A stretch of DNA of 64,000 nt from Allium sativum (lineage: Eukaryota; Streptophyta; Magnoliopsida; Asparagales; Amaryllidaceae): contig CM060926.1 in NCBI GenBank assembly GCA_030737875.1, positions 322,095,922-322,159,921 of the forward strand. The letters run 5' to 3'. Positions within the stretch are counted from its first letter, which is position 1, and every line of letters starts with the position of its first letter. The notes beneath the pieces are model-generated. The model saw nothing but the letters and a program-made list of their open reading frames with translations. It had not been told where the DNA came from and searched no databases. Positions 27,101-37,388 of the stretch are shown here, in pieces. The position numbers and the translations under genes are program-made.

Positions 27101-27672
27101 CGACGCGCCACAATCCCAAAAATATAATATAATAGACAAGTTAACTTGTTCTGTGAAATCCCAAATTGTTGATTCAGGGTGAAAACACTCTAAATAAAAA
27201 GTTGCTTATTTTCCAAATAAAAAATTACAGTAAAATTCTAAAAATTAAATTATCACTACGTCTCAAAAATTAAATTATCCCTACTTCCATTAGAAAAATA
27301 TAGCTCAATAGATTCCAACGTTTCTGGTTTCGGAGAAATCCGACTTAAAATGAATCTTGTACACTCAGTTGAAGTTCAAAACTCAATATTACGAACTACC
27401 ATGATGTTACGGGCTCGTTTATAATTATATTTCAATTATACGTTCAATTTTCATTCAAAAAATATATTCGTTATTTCTATCACGAATATAACTACAATTA
27501 AGTATCATATTTTATTCAAATTACATAATATTGCAAATTCAATCATTGCAAATTACATAATATCTCATTATTTATATTAATTTAAATATTCAAAATATTT
27601 GAATTCAAACCATTTAAATTATCGAACCAATATATTATAATAATTAAATCACTAAAATTTTGGGACGTTACA
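24131..27672 (-). repeat. 5' LTR of element A, initial piece
   Basis: It resumes the alignment with A's 3' LTR (from about 3081 to 6832) right after C's target duplication. On the minus strand it begins TGTAACGTCCCA at 27672. It includes the TATA box at 26119-26126. Confidence 0.88.
26119..26126 (-). promoter_or_regulatory. TATA box, A 5' LTR
   Basis: CTATATATACAC on the minus strand, same context as 5083-5076. This would be the promoter driving A, but B and C now lie within the transcribed part. Confidence 0.6.
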
Positions 27673-28673
27673 TGATGATTGGAAAGAGAAATCAAACTTT
27701 CAACGGAAACTTTCCTACCTTTATCTGGAGCACTGGACACGAGAGCATGCACCTGCCCTCCAGATGCTCCTGCCCTTTGACATTGTCCTTGCTTCTTTGG
27801 GCACTCCTTAGAAAAGTGTCCGACCTCTCCATAGTTGAAACAAGCATTCTTCCATCTTTCGCAGTCCTTGACCAAGTGACCCTCTCGTCCGCAATTATGG
27901 CACTTCCTCTTATCCTTAGCCTTGTCGTTCTTTCATCCCTTCTTTTGTTATTGTTGTTGTTGTCCTTTCTTTGGCCACACCTTCTTGTTTTGTGTTTCCT
28001 CCACCTTAGCTTCTTCCTTTTCAGATTTGTCTTCCTCATGCATTAGTGCCACATTAACGAGCCTTTCAAAAGTTGATCACATCGGAATATGATACATAGC
28101 CAACCCATGGAGGGGTTCATTCAGTCCTTTAGCAAGCCACAAAGCTTTCTTATGCGGGGTATCCACTAGCTCCAAATCTTGCCAGTTTGTTGAACTTATT
28201 AACATACTCTTTCACCGTCATGGCTCCTTGCTTTGCCAGAAACCTTTCCATTTGCGTACTTTTCTCAGCTTGAGAAAGAAACTTCATTTCAAACCACTGC
28301 CAAAAATCATCCCAAGTCTCCATTGGATGCCTTGCTTGCGTCACTTCCCACCAGAATGAATCTTTGTCTTTCAGCAGCCAAACGGCTAACTGAGTCTTCC
28401 TGCGATCTTCCTTCCAAACAAATCCTTTGTCTCTTTAAGCCAATTCCTCCTTGCCTCTACGAAAGTTTCGGTTCCTCGAAATTGCTTTCCACCCATAGCA
28501 TAGAAATCTTTGCAGATCTTAGGGAAATTATCTGCTCGTAGAGGAGGAGGAACAGCGGGTGCAGCTGGGGGAGGAACGTCTGCTGGACCATTGGCGAGCG
28601 CCCTGGCCTCTAGATACCTACGAAACAAGCCTGGTATCGTAATGCCCTCAGGAATATTAGATTCCCCAGACAT
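27673..28673 (-). pseudogene. gag: D gag and start of protease, decayed
   Basis: Gag coats the RNA genome in the virus-like particle. The minus-strand start MSGESNIPEG (ATG at 28673) matches E's MSGKSNILEG. The frame is open to 28386, then shifts; the rest of the gag domain (WEVTQARHPMETWDDF, KFLSQAEKS) is at about 28365-28150. Two zinc knuckles follow near 27910-27790: CHNCGREGHLVKDC is intact, while ACFNYGEVGHFSKEC has Cys to Tyr at its second ligand. The protein then runs into VHALVSSAPDKGRK, the lead-in to protease, where A interrupts it. Plus-strand frames over this region are shadows. Confidence 0.88.
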
Positions 28674-28837
28674 GTTGAAAAGAAAAGGAAAAGGGAATCT
28701 AACAGATAATCGAAAGATATTACATATGGATTTAGGGAAAATGTTTTTCAAAATAGACTTTTCTTTTGAAAATGCTTTCTTTTAAAACATTTTTTTTAAA
28801 TAATTCTCAAAATCTTTTATCCGACCTAGTAACCTTC

Positions 28838-28850
28838 AGCTCTGATACCA
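28838..28850 (-). other. Primer-binding site of element D (initiator tRNA-Met)
   Basis: The minus strand reads TGGTATCAGAGCT two bases after the LTR end at 28853. Confidence 0.92.
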
Positions 28851-28852
28851 AG

Positions 28853-30268
28853 TGTGACACCCCTGTCTGTTAATGTCACTCGTTAAGAGAATGCATTAAG
28901 TTTCTAGTAGCATTATAGGTAAATAGAAACAGAAATATTACAAGACAGATATAAAATAGCACTGGAATCTAAAACTTTTATTAAGCAGAAAATATCTTGG
29001 TTCAAAACATAGTTACTTCACAAGTCTGAAATGCATAAAACATAGTACATCAGTTTAAAATTTCTATCTTGTATTTAAATCATCAGAGACAATAATAAAA
29101 GAAGCACAATCCCCAAAACATAGCATAGTAGAGAGATATGAAATCAAGAAGTACATCTATGCAGCTCCAAGCAGGATGAAAGCAGAATCTTGATCAAGCT
29201 TGAGTATTCCCATCCTGAGAACCTGGAGGGAAACGGAAGAGAAAGAAGAGGAAACAAAATAGGTCGAACATAAAGTCTGGCGAGTCTAGTTACTATTAGC
29301 ATATAAAAAAAGTAAAAGTACCATGACAGGCATATAAACTGGAGAGATAGATAACAGCACAATAAGGCAGGTATGACAAGGTAAACAGGATAAACATGAT
29401 AGAATAAAATCCGCATCTCTAGTACTTTCTCTTTCTCTGCACCAATACTAGTGTCATATGAACAAGATGATCCCTAACAAGTACAAGATGGTAGACTTAG
29501 ATGTACTTCTAGTGAGAGGTTTTACCCCATACAATAATAGGCAGCCCAATTAAACATACCGGAGTTATCCCTAAGGATAATATTGAGCTCCTAAAACATA
29601 CAAGAGTGTAGATGTACCCTACTTACTACCCCAATCGATTGGTTCACTACTCCGTAAATACCTTGTGTTGGCCCCATAGTAGGATGTACCATTTCCTAAA
29701 GTGGCAACCCTTTACTTTCAGGATGTGCACAACCATATCTACTGATGTCACGGCATCTTAACCTCCTCTGCCGGACCCATGCACGGACTTGACCCCGTCC
29801 TAATGTGTCGCCCACACCACCCCTTCGTTTGGATCTATTACAATCAGCCCAATAAGCGTGCCCCGACTCCGACCTAGTTTGGAGTACTCATTTGATACCT
29901 AATATGGGTTACTGACTAAAATGGGTCCCACACAAGATGATACAAGCTTTACCATACTCTTGCATCCCCACAACTTGGTTTTCCATAGGTTAGGCCATAC
30001 TAGAGTAAAAGGATTGCATGTCATACCAGAGTAAAAAGATTGCATAACCCCACAGGTTATGTTTATGGGCCTATATATAAATATTACCTACCACCCCAAG
30101 ATATACTTAACCCTCCCACTGTTTCAAGTAAGTTTACTTAACCACTACTCAAGTTAACAGGTTTATGTAATCCCTATAGATTCAACCAGTTTAAGTATTT
30201 ACTTATGGTTATAATGTGCTAGACCTCCCACATTAAGCCTACAACTTATGGATGTTGGATATGCCGGG
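28853..30268 (-). repeat. 5' LTR of element D, terminal 1416 bp
   Basis: On the minus strand it ends GGGGTGTCACA at 28853, the same end as E and H. It keeps the polypyrimidine-CAG/GTTCTCAGG block (29217-29250) and the right half of the second stem-loop (about 30220-30268), where E cuts in. The remaining LTR should lie beyond base 64000, after E ends. Confidence 0.85.
29217..29250 (-). promoter_or_regulatory. Splice-acceptor-like block in D LTR
   Basis: The minus strand has a long C/T tract ending CCCTCCAG/GTTCTCAGG. The same block occurs in E, G and H at the matching place, 300-550 bp before the LTR end. Confidence 0.5.
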
Positions 30269-30547
30269 TGTAACACCCTGTAATTTAGTTAACAAAAAAG
30301 GATAAATTAAATAATAATTAGTTTAATGTTATGAATTAAGGGAAACAGACAGCACCATTGCGTCCGTCTCGTAATTCTAGTCAAGATAGACATTTGGTTT
30401 GTGTAAAACGGACATTGTATGTAGAAGTTATGAGGATTTCAAGTTTGTATATGCGTAGAAGAATTATATATATACATACGAGTCAGATATGAGTCAGAAC
30501 CTTATCCAAAATTGTTCAAAATTAAAAAATAAAGTGGCGGCAGTTTT

Positions 30548-30640
30548 CCCACTCTAGGGGGTCATCCCCCCTAGAGGGGGTCACCTCCCTAGAGGGGTGT
30601 CGACCCCCCTACAGGGGTGTTGACACCCCTAGGCCTGACG
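30548..30640 (+). promoter_or_regulatory. GTCGAC/GGGGTGT palindrome cluster, E 5' LTR
   Basis: Repeated GC-rich inverted motifs such as GGGGTGTCGACCCCCC and GGGGTGTTGACACCCC, ending about 30 bp before the TATA box. Comparable clusters occur before the TATA box in E 3', G and both H LTRs. Confidence 0.65.
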
Positions 30641-30669
30641 TGGCAGTCGGTTTCAGAGGGGCTGGTAGC

Positions 30670-30677
30670 TATAAATA
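30670..30677 (+). promoter_or_regulatory. TATA box, E 5' LTR
   Basis: CTATAAATACA, identical in the 3' LTR at 51139-51146. Confidence 0.7.
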
Positions 30678-30868
30678 CATGGTCATTTCCCATGTTTTCT
30701 TCATTGAGAATCCATGGGGGCCAAACTCTGCCCGTGACTGAACTGAACCGAATTATCTTCTACAATTATCAACCTAAGCAAATCAGTTAGAGATTCAAGA
30801 TCCACTCTTCCTCTATTTTCTAATCCAAACACTGTGAGTTCTTAGTTTCTTTCAGATTTAAATATTTA

Positions 30869-30873
30869 AAAGT
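30869..30873. repeat. Target-site duplication of element G
   Basis: AAAGT occurs here and at 34220-34224; E's other LTR has it once (AAAAGTAAACC near 51340). Confidence 0.95.
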
Positions 30874-31254
30874 TGAAACACCCCACCTCCGTTAGGGTCA
30901 CTCTCAAAGGGAATGCCCTAATTTTGTTGGAGGTTTATAAGTACAAGTCACAGATATACAAGACAGATATAAGAACACATATTTTTAAAACAGCGGAAGA
31001 ACAACAAACTTTATTTCGTTAAGTCAAATACGTGTTACAACAACATCCTTTCCAAAAACATAACATAACACTTTCATAATCTGTCTTGAGTACATTATTT
31101 AAAGAAGCATAAATAAAACATAGATAAACTGCAAAAGCCCCTTAGTGGATTGTCCAAAGCCATAGTTCAAAACAGGAAAGTCCAAGCAATACATTTCTCT
31201 TCTTCAAGCTGTATGTTGAGGCTGGTCAAGCTGCTGTGTTCCCTCCCTGAGGAC

Positions 31255-31285
31255 CTGGGGGGGGGGGGGAACGGAAGAAAGAAGA
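31255..31285 (-). promoter_or_regulatory. Splice-acceptor-like block in G
   Basis: The minus strand has a C/T tract with a C homopolymer of about 14, ending CCCAG/GTCCTCAGG. Confidence 0.45.
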
Positions 31286-32011
31286 CGAAAGAAAAATAGA
31301 GTCAGACATAAAGCCTGAGTAAGTCTAGTACTACTTTGTCTATGAATAAAGAACTGGGTATGATAAGTAAAACAGGAAGTGGGCAAACACTATGAACTTG
31401 GTTAAGTTACCTAGGGTCGAATATACTATCGTACCCCATGTTAATCTCTGAACCCATATAAACTAGTTTCCAGTTTGCACCCCATAATCAGGGTGATGTG
31501 ATCCATTCAATGATGATCGGCTCCTACTCGCATAGTTACATGTGACTTACGGCCCCCGATGTCTGTAGTTACCTATGCTGGTCCCACCATGGGGTGTATC
31601 AAGTCCCATAGTGGCAACCCGACACAACCTTAGAGTGCACAGGTATGCTACTGGTGTCCAGTGCCTTATTTTTCTGCGCCGGAGTGTGTGCACGCCCGCG
31701 CTCCGTTAGAACCTACACTGCTACACCACCGCCGTCGCTTTGACCTCTTACAATCAGCCCAGTAATCGTGCCCCACCCTGCCTAGTTTCAAGGTATCCTG
31801 ATACACCTTCTAGGGTTACTGCTGAAAAGGGTCCCCCGTTACTAGGTTTTCTATCTCTAGCCAACATGCTAAGTTGGTTAAGTGTTTCCTAACCTAACCC
31901 CACCAGTCCGTTTAGTTTAGCATGTTCCATTTTGATTAAGTCTTTAGTTCACTTAATCCTAACAATCCTGACTCAGCCTTAATTGTCTTATTAAGGCCCT
32001 GACCTCTCACA

Positions 32012-32193
32012 TTAGACAGGTATTGTTGTGGCTGCCTGTTGCCGGTTGGTTCCGGGCAGTCTTACGCCACAACTCAGTCTAACCTCGGGTTCTTGCTGGG
32101 CTCCATGTTTAACCTCCCACATTGGATAGGTATTGTTGTGACTACTGGACAGTCGGGCGGTTCCGGGCAGGTTTACGTCACAACTCAATCCAA
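32012..32193 (-). repeat. Tandem stem-loop pair in G
   Basis: Two inverted repeats: arms 32012-32032 with 32066-32082, and arms 32122-32142 with 32177-32193. Each loop holds a CCGGGCAG core on the plus strand (CTGCCCGG on the minus strand), the same core as in E and H. Confidence 0.65.
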
Positions 32194-32639
32194 CCTCGGG
32201 TTAAACACATCGTATGTTCTACATTTACATATCTTGTCATTCTGCTTTATTTATATGTAAATATTTGCGGCCCATTATTAAGTTAATAGTGTAAAGATCA
32301 CACCAATCACGGGCCCAACCCACACTTGAATTTGGGCCCTTCTATTTTATATTTTCATTCATTAATTAATTTTTTTACCCAAGGTTATTTTCCCTCGTTT
32401 TACACGTCCGTTCATATATATTGGGCTTAGCCTTTTAAAGCCCAATTTAGCCATGCGAAAAGGGGAGGCTTATGGCGTATACACAAAGAGGGGAAGGTGA
32501 GCGCATGAACTTGCATATGACGTTGGAAATATAAAATAGAAATTGGTGTACTTGCATAGTGGTAACATAGGTGACATGAATCAAAGCATGTGAACTTGCA
32601 TAGGTTTAACTACCACATGAATCTATATTTTTATTTAGG

Positions 32640-32786
32640 CATAATGTCAAACATAAGCATGTCATAAATATTCCTCGCATAAGCATAGCATAATGTCAAA
32701 CATAAGCATGGCATAAATACTTTTGGCATAAACATGGCATAATGTCAAACATAAGCATGGCATAAATACTTTTGGCATAAACATGG
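32640..32786. repeat. Tandem repeat, 3 x 49 bp, in G
   Basis: Units start CATAATGTCAAACATAAGC at 32640, 32689 and 32738. Units 2 and 3 are nearly identical and unit 1 is diverged. It is a local duplication in the LTR. Confidence 0.92.
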
Positions 32787-33692
32787 CATAAGTAAAGTTA
32801 AATTTTGTTCATGGCATAAACATAAACATGTCATGTTCATAAGGTTTCTACATGTTTACAAAAGGGGATACTTTGTTACCAATACAAAAGCATAATTCAA
32901 CTTAATCATGGTTTAAGTCTAATCACATAACGATGGTATAAACATACTTATGCATAAATATTCCTAAACATGGTGTTTGCTTTAAAACTTGCAAAAAGGG
33001 ATTCTTGAGTCTAACCTAGCCATGTCTCACATATGTCATCATATAATTCTTTTAAACAAGATAGACTTAATCATAGATTTCAATTATGCCAAATATCATT
33101 CATAGCCTAGCCATATTCATAAGTTTTGCAAAAGCATGACTTAATACATGGATTATTGTGTCAAAATTCCCACATAGTTTCATATGAACTATAACAACCA
33201 AACTTGTTTCAATTACTTGCAAAATGATTTATGCACAAAAATATACATCATGATGGCATAATAACAAAGCCCCAAACTCGCATGAATTTCAATCAACTAC
33301 ATACATGTAGCTTCAACATAGATTACATAATTTGCGCAATATTCCAAACGTATACTTGCATAGAACTACCGCATGTAGTTCTTTATAATGAATAACATAA
33401 TTTTGCACAAATATGAATTACTTTATTATCCCAATTCAAGCATACAAATCAATACAGTTGTTTATTCATACCAAAGTAATACTCTACTTACAATGGTTGC
33501 GGCGAATTCTCTAATTAAGAGATATGATTCCTTTGTTGAATTGATTGGCTTTAGGTTGCTTGAATTGCTTTAGGCTTTAGAACTTTCTTCCTAATCCTCT
33601 CTCTAGTTGGCGGCTACTCTTAGTCGTTCCTCAGCAACATGGCGGCTATGTTCTCAATTTGAATGAATAGATTAGGGTTTAGTCTAGGGTTG

Positions 33693-33700
33693 TTTATATA
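33693..33700 (-). promoter_or_regulatory. TATA box, G
   Basis: The minus strand reads CTCTATATAAACAACCC, followed by a leader with a donor-like GTAAGT 209 bp on. Confidence 0.65.
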
Positions 33701-33844
33701 GAGGTTAGGAATTGATTAGGACCATTGATGTTGCTAGGTTAGATCGTAGCCATTCATTAGGAAGAGAGACCAATAAAAACCCGCCACCTAGCCCTAATGA
33801 CAAAGCAGACCACAGAAATTCGACCACACACCGACCTGGCCAGC

Positions 33845-33960
33845 CAGGTTGACTGGGCTCGACCAGGTCGATACCCCTGTCGACAGGGCTGTCGACAGCC
33901 CTGTCGACATGGGTAGCCCAGGTCGACAGCCCAGTCGATCTGGGTGGCCCAGGCGGGTAT
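33845..33960 (-). promoter_or_regulatory. GTCGAC palindrome cluster, G
   Basis: Dense GTCGAC/GTCGAT-centred motifs (CCTGTCGACAGGG, GCTGTCGACAGCC, CATGTCGAC, AGGTCGACAGC), about 145-260 bp upstream of the TATA box. Three overlapping frames here are composition artefacts. Confidence 0.65.
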
Positions 33961-34928
33961 TCTTCCACCCTGGCCCAATGGGCCCCACTTCGGAATATTT
34001 AATTATTTAATTCTGCTTGAATTTTAAATTTAATTCAAAAACTTCTGAAGGCCATATCTTCTTCATACGGACTCCGTTTTTCGAAAACTCGGACTCTATT
34101 TCGCGTATTTTTCCGAGACGAACGCAATGGCGTAACCCGTTTCCCTTAGTTCTTTGATTTGAATTTGATTATACTTTAATTCCTGAATTTCACAGTTATA
34201 GAATTCTCGGGGTGTTACAAAAGTAAACCTGATACGACTATAGTTTGGATTTGTTCATGTGCTTGTATTTTACTGAATCCATTGTAAATTGTGAAAATAT
34301 GACATTCTAAATTGGTTATAACTTGGATTCAAATCTCTATCTTGTCTGATCTACTGTAACTTCTGTGACATACTATGATGTGGATCTTGACCTTATTTGT
34401 GTTAGATCTATTTTTTTCTACTGTTGGATCTGAATTATGCAGACATATAAATTATTGATCAGATCTAGTTAACACCTTGTGCCTATCATATTAGATCTAA
34501 ACCAGTTGGACATCTAAATTGTTAATTTAGAACTTATTATGCTTATTATGACATCATAGTTATGTTAGAATTAGTTAACTGCCACAAGTTCATCAGATTT
34601 ATGCTTATATGCCCACCTTATCACCATGCTAGTTTATATTTATGCTAGAACAATCACCTTTGTCATATTCCCATCACTTTTCCCTTTTTATTGTTTGTGA
34701 CTAGGCCATTATCCAGCCTAGGCATACCGCAAATTATGTGAATGCGCTAGTCAGGGAACAAGGGAAAACGTTAGAATTGGCATGATTTAAATAATGTTTA
34801 TATGAATTGGACATATAATTTAAAATGGGGAAAAAGGGGCATAATCACCTATAATGACATAGGTAAATTTGAATAAGAATGAAATATCTAGGATTACAAT
34901 TAGAAATTGTAATTGCACTTATGACACG

Positions 34929-35125
34929 AGGTTAGGTTGCATTAGTGGTGGAAGTCTGCCCGGACCCTCCCGGCATATCCAACAACCACTAATATTGAAC
35001 TTAATGTGAGTAGTCTAAGTGCACAAATATGAGACGGGCTATGACATGAGGTTAGGCCCAACTTGTGGAAGAAGTCTGTCCGGACCCGACTGACATACCT
35101 AGCATCCACAAGTTGTAGGCCTAAT
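34929..35125 (+). repeat. Tandem stem-loop pair, E 5' LTR
   Basis: First stem: 34932-34950 pairs with 34985-35003 (TTAGGTTGCATTAGTGG type). Second stem: 35054-35069 pairs with 35105-35122 (AGGCCCAACTTGTGGA with TCCACAAGTTGTAGGCCT). Both loops share AAGTCTGnCCGGACC and a C-GCATAnC-type end. Confidence 0.8.
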
Positions 35126-35940
35126 GTGGAGGTCTATTCCATTATAAACCATAAATGGACATGGTAATAAATTGGACTACTTAACCTAATCTAATCCATA
35201 AAGGATTTTATGAATTTGAACTAAAGTTGGGGTTAAGTAAATTTGGTTGAACAATGGGTGGGTTAAGTAAGTCTGAGGGGGGGGGGGGTAATATTTACAT
35301 ATAGGCCCACAAACTTAGCTTAATAAGGCTATGTAATTAAGGACACCTAGTGGTATACATAATTGGTGGAAATAATAAAGTTATGTAATTAAAGACACCT
35401 TTTATGGTAAACATAACTTGTAGAAATGATAAGGTTATGTAATTAAAGACACCTAGTGGTATACATAGCCAATGAAAACCTAGTGGGGGATACAAGACAA
35501 AGGGGGGAGCTTGTATCATATTGTGGGGGACCCATTTCAGTCAGTAACCTGGAGTAGGTATCAAACATGTACTCCGAACTAGGTCGGCGAAGGGGTACGC
35601 TTACTGGACTGATTGTAAGAAATCCAAATGTGGAGGACGGTTTGTGTGGCACAAACCGACCGAGCCATGTGCGTGCATGAGCCGGGCAAAGGGGGATAAG
35701 ACAACCGTGGCACCTGTAGATATGGGGTTGTGCATATCAGTGGAGGGGTTGCCACTTTAGGACGTGATGCATCCTATGGTGGGGCCGGCATGGAGTATCT
35801 ACACGGATTAGGGAGCCGATCGATTAGGGTAGTAGTTAGAGTACACTTAGACGTATGCCTAAGTCTACCAACTTATAGTGGAAGGGATCATCTCATCTTG
35901 GATATACTAGTAATAGTGTAGAGTAATCATTAGAAGCGTA

Positions 35941-35945
35941 TACAC
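35941..35945. repeat. Target-site duplication of element H
   Basis: TACAC here and at 46256-46260 exactly flank H. Confidence 0.95.
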
Positions 35946-36285
35946 TATAACACCCCAAAATTTTAATGATGCTTAAGATGATGAATCAAAGAATAATCAA
36001 TGTGAAATAGATTATTAACAATGAATTGAGGAAAACTTAAATTAATAATCAGAATTAAGTAAAACGTACTGCACCATTGCGTCCATCCCGAAATTCATGT
36101 TAAGATAGACACCTGGTTTGCGTAAATCGGGCATCGTATGAAGAAGTTATTAAGGTTTGAAGTTTGTTATGCACAGGAAGAATATATATATATATATATA
36201 ATAGGTTCAGAAATTCAAAAATATGTCCAAAAATTCGAAATTCGATTCAAAATTCGAAATTTGGAAGGCAGCAGATTTCCCGCCT

Positions 36286-36356
36286 TGGTAGGTCTACCCA
36301 CCCAAAGGGGGGTCGACCCATACGTCGACCCACTCAAAGGGGGGTCGACCCACCCT
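36286..36356 (+). promoter_or_regulatory. GTCGAC palindrome cluster, H 5' LTR
   Basis: GGGGGGTCGACCCA twice and ACGTCGACCCA once, ending about 70 bp upstream of the TATA box. Confidence 0.65.
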
Positions 36357-36425
36357 TGACAGATCTGGGCGAAATACGTTTTGTATCTGAACACCTTTCT
36401 CAGAAAGATTCATTGAGCCCTAGGT

Positions 36426-36433
36426 TATATAAA
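36426..36433 (+). promoter_or_regulatory. TATA box, H 5' LTR
   Basis: TATATAAAGGACCCTA; the same context is at 42530-42537 in the 3' LTR. Confidence 0.7.
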
Positions 36434-37388
36434 GGACCCTAGACCTAGGTTTTATTCATCTAAAAATAATGCTGACGGCGAAGCTCTGCTGCAAGAAAAA
36501 TTAAAATGGCCTTTCTTCTTCTAAATTAATTAAAAGAAGATTATACATATTCGAAGATTGCTACAACAAATTCAGTGATGGATACAACAGTTTATTCAAC
36601 ATGTTCTTCGCAATAATTCGGGTCCATTTTCTTAGATCTATTCACTGTGAGTTCATGTTATTTTTAGATCTGAATATTTAAATAGTAATCTTGATATGTA
36701 TATAAAAATTGGATCTTGAATCGGTGCCTAATCAGTTCTATTTTAACATAACTGTCAGATCTGCTTTTATATGTTCATGCTGCCGCCATGTTATGTCTTG
36801 TCATAATATGCCTATTCAGTCTATGCCTATTTCTATCAATTTATTATTGATTCGTTATTATGCCTGTTCTCGATTCTCTTCTCTCCCTCTTTTTCCTTTT
36901 TATTTTTATATAGCCAGGCTACCTTCGAGCCTAGGCCAAACGCTAAAAAATGCGAACTTGCAAAATTGGGAATAATAGGGAAAGACATAATTTGGGGCAT
37001 AATTGGTATTGGAAAATATGGATCTAAATTTGGAAATATACGAATATGGGTTTGAGGGCATATGTCTTGTTGGATAATATGAATTTAGGCATACATTGGA
37101 AAATATAATTTGAGCATAAATTGGGAAATATGTAGATTTGGGTTTGTTCATAACATATATATATATATATATATATATATGCCTTGACTTATAACTTGGG
37201 AAAAAGAGCATATGGTGCAAACTTAAAAGGCGAATTAAGAAAGTGTGTAAAAATCTGTGATTTGAATAGTGAATTGGGCACATAGTTAAATATGGTGAAA
37301 AAGAGAAATAATTACCTATAATGACATAGGTAGATTTGAAAAAAATGGAATGTCTAGTAATTAGAATTGTAATTGCACTTATGACACG

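Larger units (their letters stand above)
684..27672 (-). mobile_element. Element A: giant-LTR non-autonomous retrotransposon (LARD), containing B and C
   Basis: A runs on the minus strand: 5' LTR in three pieces (8364-10036, 14785-15523, 24131-27672; about 5.95 kb once B and C are removed), primer site at 8351-8362, a 1531-bp interior, polypurine tract at 6833-6850, and an uninterrupted 6149-bp 3' LTR (684-6832). The interior has no gag or pol similarity, so A cannot move by itself. Its LTRs differ by several percent by eye plus small indels, so it is not recent. Its primer site, polypurine module and TGTAAC ends match chromoviruses in this window, which suggests a chromovirus helper. Confidence 0.88.
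1..30268 (-). mobile_element. Element D: minus-strand Tekay/Del-like chromovirus, split by element A and truncated by both window ends
   Basis: D is the oldest layer of the nest. On the minus strand its order is 5' LTR (28853-30268, interrupted by E), primer site (28838-28850), gag (28673 down to 27673), then a 27-kb interruption by A, then protease and the start of RT (683 down to 1). Joining the two sides of A gives a continuous match to the gag-protease-RT order of element E, which shows that A split one element. RT core, integrase and the 3' LTR would lie left of base 1, and the rest of the 5' LTR right of base 64000. The lineage is inferred from similarity to E, which carries a chromodomain. 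Confidence 0.85.
30269..30873 (+). repeat. 5' LTR of element E, first piece
   Basis: Starts TGTAACACCCTG, matching TGTAACACCTCG at 50712. It contains the conserved CATTGCGTCCGTCT block (about 30356-30455), the palindrome cluster (30548-30640), the TATA box (30670) and a donor-like CACT/GTGAGTTC (30834). Confidence 0.92.
30874..34219 (-). mobile_element. Element G: chromovirus-type solo LTR (3346 bp)
   Basis: Bounded by TGAAACACCCC and GGGGTGTTACA with a perfect AAAGT duplication. On the minus strand it reads TGTAACACCCC...GGGGTGTTTCA. No primer site, polypurine tract or coding motif lies between, so this is a solo LTR. It is diverged from the D/E/H families but keeps their architecture in the same order: CATTGCGTT-type block (about 34140-34045), GTCGAC palindromes (33960-33845), TATA box (33700-33693), donor-like CATT/GTAAGTAG (33491), paired stem-loops (32193-32012) and polypyrimidine-CAG acceptor-like block (about 31285-31255). 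Confidence 0.88.
34225..35945 (+). repeat. 5' LTR of element E, second piece
   Basis: Continues E's LTR after G's duplication (AAACCTGATACG, as at about 51343) and runs to H. It contains the tandem stem-loops (34929-35125), a G run at about 35277-35288 and about three diverged units of roughly 62 bp around AATTAAAGACACCTAGTGG (35326-35500). Confidence 0.92.

Noticed and set aside
684..27672. A read as a centromeric CRM-type chromovirus
   Set aside because: A has no coding sequence and no CRM motif is visible; only the general chromovirus-like ends and priming sites are shared.
27660..28046. 128-codon plus-strand frame
   Set aside because: It is the complement of D's gag zinc-knuckle region, which is supported by CCHC motifs on the minus strand.
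33705..33988. Three overlapping minus-strand frames rich in Pro, Gly, Arg and Val-Asp
   Set aside because: Composition artefact of the GTCGAC palindrome cluster in G.
36906..37283. 125-codon minus-strand frame in H's 5' LTR
   Set aside because: Antisense to the LTR, crosses a TA repeat, and only a loosely similar frame occurs in the sister LTR because the DNA is homologous; no domain recognised.
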